Part shown: positions 41,891 to 50,288 of the stretch, piece after piece
Position numbering within the stretch: the stretch's first letter is position 1
Layout: every line of letters begins with the position of its first letter
Assembly (NCBI GenBank): GCA_031082185.1
Contig: JAVHLI010000001.1
Span: 263,127 to 313,979, forward strand
Length of the DNA stretch: 50,853 nucleotides
DNA from: a bacterium
GTDB lineage: Bacteria > Sysuimicrobiota > Sysuimicrobiia > Sysuimicrobiales > Humicultoraceae
Reading direction: 5' to 3'
Notes under the pieces: model-generated
What the model was told of the DNA's origin: nothing
Databases searched by the model: none
What the model saw: only the letters and a program-made list of their open reading frames with translations
Position numbers and translations under genes: made by a program

Positions 41891-42757
41891 ATGGACATTC
41901 TGCTTCCGCGCACGCTCGACGAGGCCCTCGGCTTGAAGTCGGACCATCCCGAGGCCGTTCCCTTTGCCGGCGGGACCGACCTGATGGTCGAGTTGAACCT
42001 CGGACGCCGCCTGCCCCCGATTGCCCTAGACATCCGTCGGCTTCCCGAACTGCGGCAGTGGCATTGTATTGACGGCACGCTCTTCCTGGGCGCCGGGATG
42101 ACGTTCAGCCGGATTATCCGGGAACTGCCCGGATTCACCGCGCTGGCTCAGGCGTCGCGTTCGGTGGGTTCGCCGCAGATCCGCAACCGAGGCACGATCG
42201 GCGGCAATCTGGGCACCGCGTCTCCTGCAGGCGACGCGCTGCCCGTGCTGGCCGCGTGCGACGCTGAGGTGGTGCTCGCCAGATCCGGCGGAGGCACCAG
42301 GGCGCTCCCGTGGCACCGGTTCCTGGTCGGTCCCAAGAAGACCGCGATCGAACCCGATGAGTTGATCCTGGGCGCGCGCTGGCGCATCACGCGCGGCCCC
42401 GGTTCGTTCTCCAAGGTCGGCAGGCGCAACGCGATGGTTATCGCGATCGCGAGTCTGTGCCTGGTGCTGGACGAGGACCGGCGTGCCGTGCGGGTCGCGC
42501 TCGGATCGGTCGGCCCCACGGTCCTGCGGGCGCCCGAGGCCGAGGCCTTTGCCGCGGGCGCGCTGGATGCAGCAGGCGCCTGGGACGATCCGGTTGTGCC
42601 TGTGCCGCCGGGGGTGCTGGAGGCCTTCGGCGAGCGCGTAGCCACCGCGGCCAAACCGATTGACGACATCCGCGGCACCGCGGCCTACAGGCGCCACGCC
42701 TGCGAAGTGCTGGCGCGGCGGGCACTGCGCTGGGCGCTCGAGGATCGGCGATGCTGA
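41891..42757 (+). CDS. Xanthine dehydrogenase FAD-binding subunit
   Basis: A 288-residue FAD subunit with FAGGTDLMVELNLG and the IRNRGTIGGNLGTASPAGDALPVL FAD-binding loop region, shortened here by quoting only its ends (IRNRGTIGG and ASPAGD). The second motif is the xanthine-dehydrogenase form rather than the CO-dehydrogenase form. It opens the operon that continues with FeS, amidohydrolase and Mo genes. Start ATG 41891 has only a weak upstream site (GAGAGTAG). Its end overlaps the FeS gene by seven bases. Confidence 0.92.
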   Translation: MDILLPRTLDEALGLKSDHPEAVPFAGGTDLMVELNLGRRLPPIALDIRRLPELRQWHCIDGTLFLGAGMTFSRIIRELPGFTALAQASRSVGSPQIRNRGTIGGNLGTASPAGDALPVLAACDAEVVLARSGGGTRALPWHRFLVGPKKTAIEPDELILGARWRITRGPGSFSKVGRRNAMVIAIASLCLVLDEDRRAVRVALGSVGPTVLRAPEAEAFAAGALDAAGAWDDPVVPVPPGVLEAFGERVATAAKPIDDIRGTAAYRRHACEVLARRALRWALEDRRC

Positions 42758-43224
42758 TTCGTTTGAAGGTCAACGACGAGTGGCGAACAGCCGAGGCGGA
42801 GCCCGGTGCAAGCCTGCTCAACGTGCTGCGCGAGCAACTCGGCATGCTCGGCACGAAGAACGGATGCGAGCAGGGCGAGTGCGGCTCGTGCTCGGTCTGG
42901 CTGGACGGCGAAGTGGTGTGCTCCTGCTTGGTGCTGGCGGCGCAGGCGCACGAGTGCGAAGTGCGCACCGTGGAGGCGCTTGCCGGTCCCGAGGGGCTCC
43001 ATCCGGTGCAGGAGGCGTTTATCGAAGCAGGGGCCGTCCAGTGCGGCTACTGCACGCCTGGGCTCGTCATTGCCACAGCCGACCTGTTGGCGCGCAACCC
43101 CTCGCCCAGCGAGGCAGACGTGCGGGAGGCACTGTCCGGCAACCTGTGCCGGTGCACCGGCTACGTGAAGATCCTCGACGCGGTGCAGCTGGCTGCCGAG
43201 CGCCTGCGCGGACGAACCGCATGA
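42751..43224 (+). CDS. Xanthine dehydrogenase 2Fe-2S subunit
   Basis: A 157-residue two-cluster FeS subunit. Cluster ligands are Cys39, Cys44, Cys47, Cys59 for the ferredoxin-like cluster and Cys98, Cys101, Cys133, Cys135 for the second ([15 protein letters not shown]). Length and spacing are standard. The stop overlaps the start of the amidohydrolase gene (ATGA at 43221-43224), an uncommon neighbour inside a hydroxylase operon. Confidence 0.95.
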   Translation: MLIRLKVNDEWRTAEAEPGASLLNVLREQLGMLGTKNGCEQGECGSCSVWLDGEVVCSCLVLAAQAHECEVRTVEALAGPEGLHPVQEAFIEAGAVQCGYCTPGLVIATADLLARNPSPSEADVREALSGNLCRCTGYVKILDAVQLAAERLRGRTA

Positions 43225-44615
43225 GTAGGGTTCTGATCGAATCGTGCGACGTTCTCGTCACGATGGACGACGCGGGCACCGAGATCCCCGGCGGGTCGCT
43301 CCTGCTCGAAGACGGGGTAATCACCTGGGTCGGGTTGGGATCCCCTCCGCAGGCGTCCCCCGGCGGCTCCATCGGCCCGATGGAGCGCGTGGACGGCCGC
43401 GGTCTGGTCGCGCTGCCCGGCCTGATTAACACGCACCACCACCTGTACCAGACGCTGACGCGCGTGCGCGCTCTCGACCAGGGCCTCTTCGGCTGGCTGC
43501 GCGCGCTGTATCCGGTCTGGGCCGGCATGGATCAGGAGTGGATGTTCGCAGCCTCGCGCGTGGGCCTGGCCGAACTGGCGCTCTCAGGCTGCTCAACGAC
43601 AACGGACCACCACTACGTCTTTCCGAAGGCCAGCAACGGATTGGACCTACTGGAAGCAGAGATCTCCGCGGCCCGCGAGATCGGCCTGCGGTTCCATCCC
43701 TGCCGCGGATCGATGGATCTAGGCGAGTCCGAGGGCGGGCTGCCGCCCGACTCGATAGTGCAGGACACGGAGACGATCCTGGCGCAAACCGAGGAGGCCG
43801 TTGCTCGCTTCCACGACCCAGCTCCTGGGGCGATGCTGCGGATCGCGGTGGCGCCCTGCTCTCCGTTCTCCGTGACCGAGCGGCTGATGCGTGAGTCCGC
43901 GGCGCTGGCCCGCCGCCTGGGAGTCCGCCTGCATACCCACATCGCCGAGACCCTCGACGAGGACGCCTACTGCAAAGCCACCTATGGAAAGCGGCCCGTG
44001 GAGCTGCTCGAAGACCTTGGGTGGTTGGGTCAAGATGTCTGGCTGGCGCACTGCGTGCACCTCTCAGACCGGAACGTTCACCAGATCGCCCACAGCGCGA
44101 CCGGTGTGGCCTGGTGCCCGACCTCGAACCTGCGCCTGGGATCGGGCATCGCACCTGTGCGCCTGCTCCTTGACGCCGGCGCACGGGTGGGTCTGGGCGT
44201 GGACGGATCCGCGTCCAATGACGGCGGGCACCTGCTGGCCGAAGCGCGCATGGGACTGCTGGTTGCCCGATCCGGCGGCGCCGCCGCGATGAGCGCTCGG
44301 GAGGCGCTGCGCGTGGCCACGCGGGGAGGGGCGGCCTGCCTGGGCCGCGATGACATCGGCTCGCTGCAGGTCGGGAAGCGCGCGGACGTGGCGCTGTTTT
44401 CGGTCGAGGGACTGGAGCACGCCGGCGCGGGTGCCGATCCCGTCGCCGCGCTCGTGCACTGCAGCCCACAGCGCGTGCGGCACCTGTACGTGGAAGGCCG
44501 GGCCGTGGTTAGGGATGCGCGCCTGGTCGGCGCCGATGAGGCCACGATCGCCTCGGAGGGCCGCCGAGCCGCGCTTCGGATCGCCGGCCGGCCCAGGGGG
44601 AGCGTTCAGGCATGA
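43221..44615 (+). CDS. Amidohydrolase, 8-oxoguanine deaminase-like
   Basis: A 464-residue amidohydrolase of the TrzA/AtzB/8-oxoguanine deaminase group. Metal ligands appear in GLINTHHHLYQ (His72-74 region), LHTHIAET (His and substrate-binding Glu) and VDGSASNDGG (Asp). STTTDHHYVFP is characteristic of 8-oxoguanine deaminases, which turn 8-oxoguanine into urate. It is nested between the FeS and Mo subunit genes with four-base overlaps on both sides, so urate formation from hypoxanthine/xanthine and from 8-oxoguanine would be made together. A hydroxyatrazine-type or guanine deaminase is the alternative. Confidence 0.85.
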   Translation: MSRVLIESCDVLVTMDDAGTEIPGGSLLLEDGVITWVGLGSPPQASPGGSIGPMERVDGRGLVALPGLINTHHHLYQTLTRVRALDQGLFGWLRALYPVWAGMDQEWMFAASRVGLAELALSGCSTTTDHHYVFPKASNGLDLLEAEISAAREIGLRFHPCRGSMDLGESEGGLPPDSIVQDTETILAQTEEAVARFHDPAPGAMLRIAVAPCSPFSVTERLMRESAALARRLGVRLHTHIAETLDEDAYCKATYGKRPVELLEDLGWLGQDVWLAHCVHLSDRNVHQIAHSATGVAWCPTSNLRLGSGIAPVRLLLDAGARVGLGVDGSASNDGGHLLAEARMGLLVARSGGAAAMSAREALRVATRGGAACLGRDDIGSLQVGKRADVALFSVEGLEHAGAGADPVAALVHCSPQRVRHLYVEGRAVVRDARLVGADEATIASEGRRAALRIAGRPRGSVQA

Positions 44616-46957
44616 GCATCGGAACGGTGACAAGGACGCGGGGCGGAGTCGGCGAGAGCGTCCGCCGTGTGGACGGCGTCCCCAAGGTCAAGGGCGCGTT
44701 TCAGTTCGGGAGCGATCTCTGGGCCGAAGGGATGCTGTGGGGGCACACCCTGCGCAGCCCGCACCCGCACGCGTTGATCCGCTCGGTCAACGTCGCCGGT
44801 GTCCTGGACCTACCCGGCGTACACGCCGTGCTCCTGGCCGGTGACGTGCCCGGCAAGAAGAACTTCGGGCTGGAGTTCGCCGATCAGCCGGTGCTGGCAG
44901 GGGACCGCGTCAGGCACGTCGGCGAGCCGGTGGCGATCCTTGCGGCGGTGGATCCCGAAACCGCCAGGCGCGCGGCCGCGCAGATCGTCGTGGATTACGA
45001 GGTCCTGCCCGCGGTCACCGACATGGAGGCGGCCCTGCGACCCGAGGCGCCCCGGCTGCACGAGTACGGCAACGTGCTCCGGCACGTCCGCATCGTGCAC
45101 GGCGATCCCGACGCCGAGGCCGAGGTGTGGGTCGAGGGGTACTACGAAACCGCGATGCAGGACCAGGCGTTCCTGGGCCCGGAGTCCGGCATGGCGATCC
45201 CCGACGCCGACGGCGGTGTGGATCTCTACGTAGCCACGCAGTGGCTGCACGTGGACCGCGAACAGGTGGCGCCCTGCTTGAACCTGCCCTCTGAGAAGGT
45301 GCGGCTGCATCTGGCCGGAGTGGGTGGCGCGTTCGGCGCGCGCGAGGACGTTAGCATGCACATTCATGCCTGCCTGCTGGCGCTATGCACCGGGAAGCCC
45401 GTGAAGATGGTCTACGGCCGAGAGGAGTCGTTCTTCGGCCACGTTCACCGGCACCCATCCCGGATCTGGATGCGTCATGGTGCCACGCGCGAGGGCCGGC
45501 TCGTCAACGTGCGAGCGCGGCTCTTGCTGGACGGCGGCGCGTACTCGTCGTCGGGATCGGCGGTAATCGGCAACGCCTCAACTTTCGCGACCGGGCCCTA
45601 CGAGGTGCCCAACGCGCTCATCGAGGGCACGCGGGTCTTCACCAACAACCCGCCGTGCGGGGCGATGCGTGGGTTCGGGGCGGTACAGGTCTGCTTCGCG
45701 TACGAGGCGCAGATGGACAAACTCGCCAAAGCGCTGGGGATGGACCCGGTGGCGCTCCGTCTCAAGAACGCGCTTGGGGCCGGTTCGGTCCTGCCGACGG
45801 GCCAGGTCATCCGGGGTAGCGCGCCGGTGCGCGAGGTGATCGAGCGGTGCGCCGCGATCCCGATGCCGGTAGAGGAGAGGGGGCGCCGCGATCAGTTCTC
45901 CTACCCGGGCGGCGCCGGCAACGTCTCGCGCGGCGAGGCGCTGCTCCGTGGGGTCGGGTTCGCCGTTGGCTACAAGAACATCGCCTACAGTGACGGCTTC
46001 GACGACTCGGCGGAGGCGCGCGTCAAGCTGTTTGCCGGGCCTTCAGGGGCGATCGCCGAGGTGCACTCCGCCGCGGCCGAGGTGGGGCAGGGAGTGCACA
46101 CGGTGCTGGCTCAGATCGCGCGCACCGAGCTGGGGGTTGAGCACGTCGTGCTGCACCCCTCGGACACGCTTGTGGGTTCGGCCGGGTCCACATCCGCATC
46201 CCGTCAAACCATGATGTCGGGCGGAGCAGTGCAACTGGCCTGCCGGGCGATCAGGGAGGAGTTGTTCCGGCGCGCCGGCCTCAGCGCTGAGACAGGCGAT
46301 GTCCTGGAGGGTCCGATTGAGATGTACCTCGACGAGCCGATCGAGCGCACGCGCGTCTACCACCACCGCGCGACGCGCGAGATGGACGCCATGGGGCAGG
46401 GCGACCCTCACGTCAGCTTCGCCTTCGCGGCGCAGCGCGCGGTGGTGGAGGTGGACGAAGAACTGGGGCTCGTCAGGGTGGTACAAATCGCCACGGCGCA
46501 GGACGTGGGGTGCGCGATCAATCCGCAGGCCGTCTACGGGCAGATCGAGGGCGGCACGGCCATGGGGCTGGGGTTTGCCCTGATGGAAGAGGTTCAGGTG
46601 CGGGAAGGTCGCATCCTGAACGCTTCCTTCACCGACTACCTGATACCCACGATCCTGGACATGCCGCCGGTGGAGGCGGTGCTGGTCGAGGAGCCCGAAC
46701 CAGGGTCGCCGTTCGGCGTCAAGGGCGTGGGCGAGCCGCCCACCGTGGTCTCGACCGCCGCAATCGTAGCCGCGCTGCGCAACGCCACCGGCAGAGAGCT
46801 GAACCGCGTTCCGGTCCGGCCCGACGACCTGATCGGCCTCACCCGGCCGGCCACCTCATCCGGCCCGCCGCCTGCGCCCGACGTGCCGGGTCCGAAGGCG
46901 GTCCCGCACTACTGGGGCCTGACCCACGGGCAGGGGACGCTGATGGAGCCCGAGTAG
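44612..46957 (+). CDS. Xanthine dehydrogenase molybdenum-binding subunit
   Basis: A 781-residue Mo-pterin subunit. RRVDGVPKVKGAFQFGSD opens the protein; GVGGAFGAREDVSMHIHACL (Mo-pterin loop), GAMRGFGAVQ (with the substrate-binding Arg of xanthine dehydrogenases) and the catalytic Glu708 in KGVGEPPTV are present. EVGQGVHTVLAQIA is the cofactor-binding Gln-Gly motif. The motif set fits purine-oxidising enzymes (PucD/XdhA type) better than CO dehydrogenase. The divergent adenine deaminase supplies hypoxanthine. The C-terminus is extended by a Pro-rich tail. Confidence 0.92.
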   Translation: MSIGTVTRTRGGVGESVRRVDGVPKVKGAFQFGSDLWAEGMLWGHTLRSPHPHALIRSVNVAGVLDLPGVHAVLLAGDVPGKKNFGLEFADQPVLAGDRVRHVGEPVAILAAVDPETARRAAAQIVVDYEVLPAVTDMEAALRPEAPRLHEYGNVLRHVRIVHGDPDAEAEVWVEGYYETAMQDQAFLGPESGMAIPDADGGVDLYVATQWLHVDREQVAPCLNLPSEKVRLHLAGVGGAFGAREDVSMHIHACLLALCTGKPVKMVYGREESFFGHVHRHPSRIWMRHGATREGRLVNVRARLLLDGGAYSSSGSAVIGNASTFATGPYEVPNALIEGTRVFTNNPPCGAMRGFGAVQVCFAYEAQMDKLAKALGMDPVALRLKNALGAGSVLPTGQVIRGSAPVREVIERCAAIPMPVEERGRRDQFSYPGGAGNVSRGEALLRGVGFAVGYKNIAYSDGFDDSAEARVKLFAGPSGAIAEVHSAAAEVGQGVHTVLAQIARTELGVEHVVLHPSDTLVGSAGSTSASRQTMMSGGAVQLACRAIREELFRRAGLSAETGDVLEGPIEMYLDEPIERTRVYHHRATREMDAMGQGDPHVSFAFAAQRAVVEVDEELGLVRVVQIATAQDVGCAINPQAVYGQIEGGTAMGLGFALMEEVQVREGRILNASFTDYLIPTILDMPPVEAVLVEEPEPGSPFGVKGVGEPPTVVSTAAIVAALRNATGRELNRVPVRPDDLIGLTRPATSSGPPPAPDVPGPKAVPHYWGLTHGQGTLMEPE

Positions 46958-46979
46958 GCCAGAGCCCCAGGAGGATCCC

Positions 46980-48329
46980 GTGTCCGTCCTCGAACATCCC
47001 GCCGAACTGCTTCGGCGCCTGATCCAGTTCGACACCACCAACCCGCCGGGCAACGAAGCCGCCTGCGTCGGCTACATCAACGACCTGCTGACCGCAGCCG
47101 GTTTCGAGACCACGCTTCTGGCCCGCGATCCCGCTCGGCCCAACCTGATCGCGCGCCTGGCCGGCGAGGGCAGTGCGCCGCCGCTGCTGCTCTACGGGCA
47201 CGTGGACGTCGTGACCACCGCCGGGCAGGTCTGGCAGCACCCACCGTTCGAGGGCCGCATGGTGGACGGCTTCGTCTGGGGCCGCGGCGCCCTGGACATG
47301 AAGGGCGGCGTTGCGATGCTGCTTGCCGCGCTCCTACGCGCCCGTGCCGAGGGCCTGCGGCCGGCCGGCGACGTGGTGCTGGCGATCCTCTGCGACGAGG
47401 AGGCCAACGGTGAATGCGGCGCCCGCTTCCTGGTCGAGAACCACGCAGGGCTGTTCGAAGGGATCCGCTACGCCATCGGCGAGTTCGGTGGGTTCAGTAT
47501 GCCGGTCGGCGGCCGGACGTTCTATCCCATACAGGTCGCCGAGAAGCAGATCTGCCGGTTGAGGGCGACGATTAGCGGGCCCGGCGGGCACGGTGCCCTG
47601 CCCATGCAGGGCGGCGCCATGGCGTCGCTCGGACGCGTACTGAGGGCATTGGACAGGCGCCATCTGCCGGTGCGCGTGACTCCTGTGGCCCGGCAGATGA
47701 TCGAGGCGATCGCCGGCTCACTGCGGCCGCCGTCCAGTTGGATCCTGCGCGCTCTGCTGAACCCGCGTCGCGCAGACGGCGCGCTGGCGCTGATGGGTGA
47801 GCGCGGCCGGATGTTCTCCTCGCTGCTGCGGAACACGGTAAACGCGACCATCGTGCGCGGCGGCGAGAAGATCAACGTCATCCCCAGCGAGATCCTCCTT
47901 GACATGGATGGGCGGCTGCTGCCGGGGTGCACACCGGATGACCTGATTGCCGAGCTGCGCCCGATCGTGGGGCCCGACGTCGCCCTGAACGCGGTCGGCG
48001 AGCCGGGTGTGGTCCGCCACGGCCCCGGCTCCGCGTCACCCGACATGGGGATGTTCGGTCTGCTTGCGGGGATTCTACGCGATGCGGATCCAACCGGCAT
48101 CCCGGTGCCGTATCTCATGGCCGGCGCCACCGACGGGCGGTTCTTTGCACGGCTGGGAATCCAGACGTACGGCTTCCTGCCGATGCGCCTGCCCGAGGGC
48201 ATGAACTTCTCGCGCCTCGTGCACGCGGCCGACGAGCGGATTCCCTCCGATGCGGTCGAGTTCGGCGCGCGGGCGGTCCTGGAAGCTCTCAGGAGGTTCG
48301 GGAGGGCGCGCTCAGTTCCAGTTAGTTAG
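46980..48329 (+). CDS. M20-family metallohydrolase (ArgE/DapE/ACY1-like)
   Basis: A 449-residue dizinc hydrolase. Ligands: His74 in LLYGHVDVV, Asp106 in GRGALDMKGG, Glu139/Glu140 in CDEEANGE, a Glu in GEFGG and the final His in SRLVHAADERIP. The dimerisation domain lies around residues 195-330. M20 enzymes hydrolyse N-acyl or carbamoyl amino acids and peptides; substrate unknown. As the last gene after xanthine dehydrogenase it could act downstream in urate/ureide breakdown or be unrelated. Start is GTG 46980 after AGGAGGATC. It meets the convergent DUF5615 gene with a four-base overlap. Confidence 0.92.
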   Translation: MSVLEHPAELLRRLIQFDTTNPPGNEAACVGYINDLLTAAGFETTLLARDPARPNLIARLAGEGSAPPLLLYGHVDVVTTAGQVWQHPPFEGRMVDGFVWGRGALDMKGGVAMLLAALLRARAEGLRPAGDVVLAILCDEEANGECGARFLVENHAGLFEGIRYAIGEFGGFSMPVGGRTFYPIQVAEKQICRLRATISGPGGHGALPMQGGAMASLGRVLRALDRRHLPVRVTPVARQMIEAIAGSLRPPSSWILRALLNPRRADGALALMGERGRMFSSLLRNTVNATIVRGGEKINVIPSEILLDMDGRLLPGCTPDDLIAELRPIVGPDVALNAVGEPGVVRHGPGSASPDMGMFGLLAGILRDADPTGIPVPYLMAGATDGRFFARLGIQTYGFLPMRLPEGMNFSRLVHAADERIPSDAVEFGARAVLEALRRFGRARSVPVS

Positions 48330-48541
48330 GCACCAACCCGCTGGATTTCACCAGGGCGCACAGCTGCCAGGGCCCGTAAGATGGCATGGACCAGCGGCTG
48401 CAGCGCTTCGATGCGGTTACGGGCCAGCAGCTCGCCGTTCTCGAGGCCTTTCCAGCCCATCTGGGCGATCGTGCGGACCTCGTGGCCGGTGAGCTCAGCC
48501 ACGAGGTCCCTGGGCACCTGTTCGTCAAGAAGAACGCGCAA
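48326..48541 (-). CDS. DUF5615 PIN-like toxin, apparently internally deleted
   Basis: A 71-residue protein. The N-terminal RVLLDEQVPRDLVAELTGHE and GWKGLENGELL match DUF5615 (PIN-like) toxins, and the C-terminal RIEALQPLVHAILRAL and RPGEIQRVGA match their ends. Full-length relatives are about 105-115 residues; here the central strand and acidic segment (typically FDVFVTVDRNL and following) is missing, with the frame preserved. The toxin is therefore probably inactive. It overlaps the upstream DUF433 gene by 17 bases. Confidence 0.78.
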   Translation of the reverse strand: MRVLLDEQVPRDLVAELTGHEVRTIAQMGWKGLENGELLARNRIEALQPLVHAILRALAAVRPGEIQRVGA

Positions 48542-48749
48542 CGGCCATCAGGGCGTCGCGGGCGATCTCGAGGGCGCCGAGCGCCTGCTTGCGGCTGACC
48601 GTCGGATACTGATCAAGGAAGCGCTCCAGCGAGTCGCCAGCCTCCAGGCAGTCGAACAAGACCTGAGCGGGGACACGCGTGCCCACGAACACAGGCGTAC
48701 CCCCGAGGATCTTCGGGTCGCTGTGAACAACCGCAGTCTTGGTGCTCAT
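48525..48749 (-). CDS. DUF433 antitoxin (VapB-like)
   Basis: A 74-residue DUF433 protein: VHSDPKILGGTPVFVGTRVP and the following helix-turn-helix (LERFLDQYPTVSRKQALGAL) are the family signature. DUF433 proteins pair with DUF5615 toxins as type II toxin-antitoxin systems, with the antitoxin gene first, as here. It likely binds its own promoter in the 117 bases upstream (48750-48866), where no clear consensus boxes are seen. Confidence 0.9.
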   Translation of the reverse strand: MSTKTAVVHSDPKILGGTPVFVGTRVPAQVLFDCLEAGDSLERFLDQYPTVSRKQALGALEIARDALMAVARSS

Positions 48750-48866
48750 TGGACCGCTCCTATCATGGCTACTGCAAGATTATGCATCGATGGCAGCAAA
48801 TGTGCCTACGTTGACTGGGGAGGACATGGACGCACACGCCGCAGCCAGCAGGCGGTACGCGCCCCA

Positions 48867-49493
48867 TCAGGGCTGGCGGGCCTTCGCCTCGTCGCGCCGG
48901 GCTCGGAGCCTCCTGCCCAGCCGGCGGGGTAGCGCCCAGACGATGTGATCGGTTGAGGAGACCTCGATGCCGACTGTCTCCATGTCGCGCAGATTGGCCT
49001 TGTGCGCTTCGGCATCGCCGGCCATGGTCGCATCCGACGCGACCACGACCTCAAGGTCAAGGGCGAGAGCGTCGTAAGCGCTGCACCGGATGCTGCCCAG
49101 GGTCTCCACCCCGGCCAGCACCACGAGCTCGACCTCCTGGGCCAGCAGCACGGTTTCCAGGTCGGTCTTGTGGAAGGCGCTCCACCGCTGTCTGTGCACT
49201 ACCGCCTCACCGGAGACCGGCTCGAGCCCCTCGACGGGCGCATGCCCGCTCGTGCCCGGCACGAACGCGCCGCCGGAGCGGAGGAACCGGTCGCGCCGCG
49301 TGATCTCGATGTCAGTGCCGTCCGCCTTGTACTCCCGTGCCGAGTGGACGACCGGCAGGCCGTGCTTCCGGAAGGCATCCAGCAGCTTCTTGATGTTGGG
49401 AATCACGCCCACAGCGCCACGCACCTCGAATGCCGCGCCCGGCAGGCAGGAGTCGTTCTGCATGTCAATGATGAGCAGCGCTGGATTACCCAT
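48867..49493 (-). CDS. Isochorismatase-fold hydrolase with Ser in place of the nucleophilic Cys
   Basis: A 208-residue cysteine-hydrolase/isochorismatase-fold protein. Asp10 (LIIDMQND) and Lys109 (WSAFHKTDL) of the triad are conserved, but in GVETLGSIRCSAYDAL the usual Cys position is Ser134; a Cys occurs three residues later (Cys137). Amidases of this family need the Cys, whereas true isochorismatases do not, so the reaction may be ether hydrolysis or the protein may be altered. Start at 49493 is backed by GGGGAGGAA (49496-49504 on the complement). It follows the ABC permease gene on the same strand by 11 bases. Confidence 0.88.
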   Translation of the reverse strand: MGNPALLIIDMQNDSCLPGAAFEVRGAVGVIPNIKKLLDAFRKHGLPVVHSAREYKADGTDIEITRRDRFLRSGGAFVPGTSGHAPVEGLEPVSGEAVVHRQRWSAFHKTDLETVLLAQEVELVVLAGVETLGSIRCSAYDALALDLEVVVASDATMAGDAEAHKANLRDMETVGIEVSSTDHIVWALPRRLGRRLRARRDEAKARQP

Positions 49494-49504
49494 GGTTCCT
49501 CCCC

Positions 49505-50281
49505 TCAGACGGTCAGGGCCGGTCCCCGGTAGGCCCAACTCGTCAGGCGGTGCTCTATGATCGCAAAGAACGCGAACAGCGCCACGCCCATTGCGGCGAC
49601 CACGATCAATCCGGCAAACACGAGCGGCACCTCGAAGCGCGAGCTGGCCGCGATCATAAGGTAGCCGATGCCCTTGTTTGCTGCTACGGTCTCCGAGATC
49701 ACCGCGCCCACGAATGCCAGCGTGACCGAAACCTTGAGCGACGCGAAGAAGTAGGGCAGCGATCGGGGAATGCCAACCTTAAGGAAGATCTCGCGCTTGG
49801 ACGCTCCCAGTGACCGCAGCACGTCCTGCAGCTCCGGTTCCAGCGTGGCCAGCCCGGTGGCCACGTTCACGACGATCGGGAAGAACGAGATGAGGAACGC
49901 GGTGAGGATCGCCGGGATCGTGCCGATTCCAAACCAGATTACGAGCACGGGCACGATCGCCGCCTTGGGCACGCTGTTGAACGCCACCAGCAGGGGATAG
50001 AGCGCCCGGTACACCAGCGTTGAGTAGCCGATGGCCAGTCCCAGCCCCATTCCTCCGGCGAGGGCCATGGCGAATCCCACCAGGGTTGTGTACAGCGTCT
50101 GCGAGGCGTTGAACCAGATGGCCTCGCGCCACTTCACCAGCGCTACCCACACTGCGGTGGGCCCGGGCAGGATGAACTCGGGCACGCGCAGCAAGGCGAC
50201 CCCTGCCTCCCAGATTGCGAAGACGGCCACGATCACCACCAGCGGGGGCAGCCACTCTGTCAACAAGTTTGAGCGCTTCAT
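49505..50281 (-). CDS. ABC transporter permease, SsuC/TauC/ThiX type
   Basis: A 258-residue permease with about six membrane segments and a BPD-type EAA loop (DVLRSLGASKREIFLKVGIP). This family imports sulfonates, taurine, nitrate, thiamine precursors or other small organic compounds. It follows the ATPase gene by seven bases and precedes the isochorismatase-fold gene. The binding protein is not in the window, probably upstream past the right edge. The substrate is unknown; a linked amide or ring hydrolase suggests an organic N compound. Confidence 0.92.
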   Translation of the reverse strand: MKRSNLLTEWLPPLVVIVAVFAIWEAGVALLRVPEFILPGPTAVWVALVKWREAIWFNASQTLYTTLVGFAMALAGGMGLGLAIGYSTLVYRALYPLLVAFNSVPKAAIVPVLVIWFGIGTIPAILTAFLISFFPIVVNVATGLATLEPELQDVLRSLGASKREIFLKVGIPRSLPYFFASLKVSVTLAFVGAVISETVAANKGIGYLMIAASSRFEVPLVFAGLIVVAAMGVALFAFFAIIEHRLTSWAYRGPALTV

Positions 50282-50288
50282 CGTCCGC

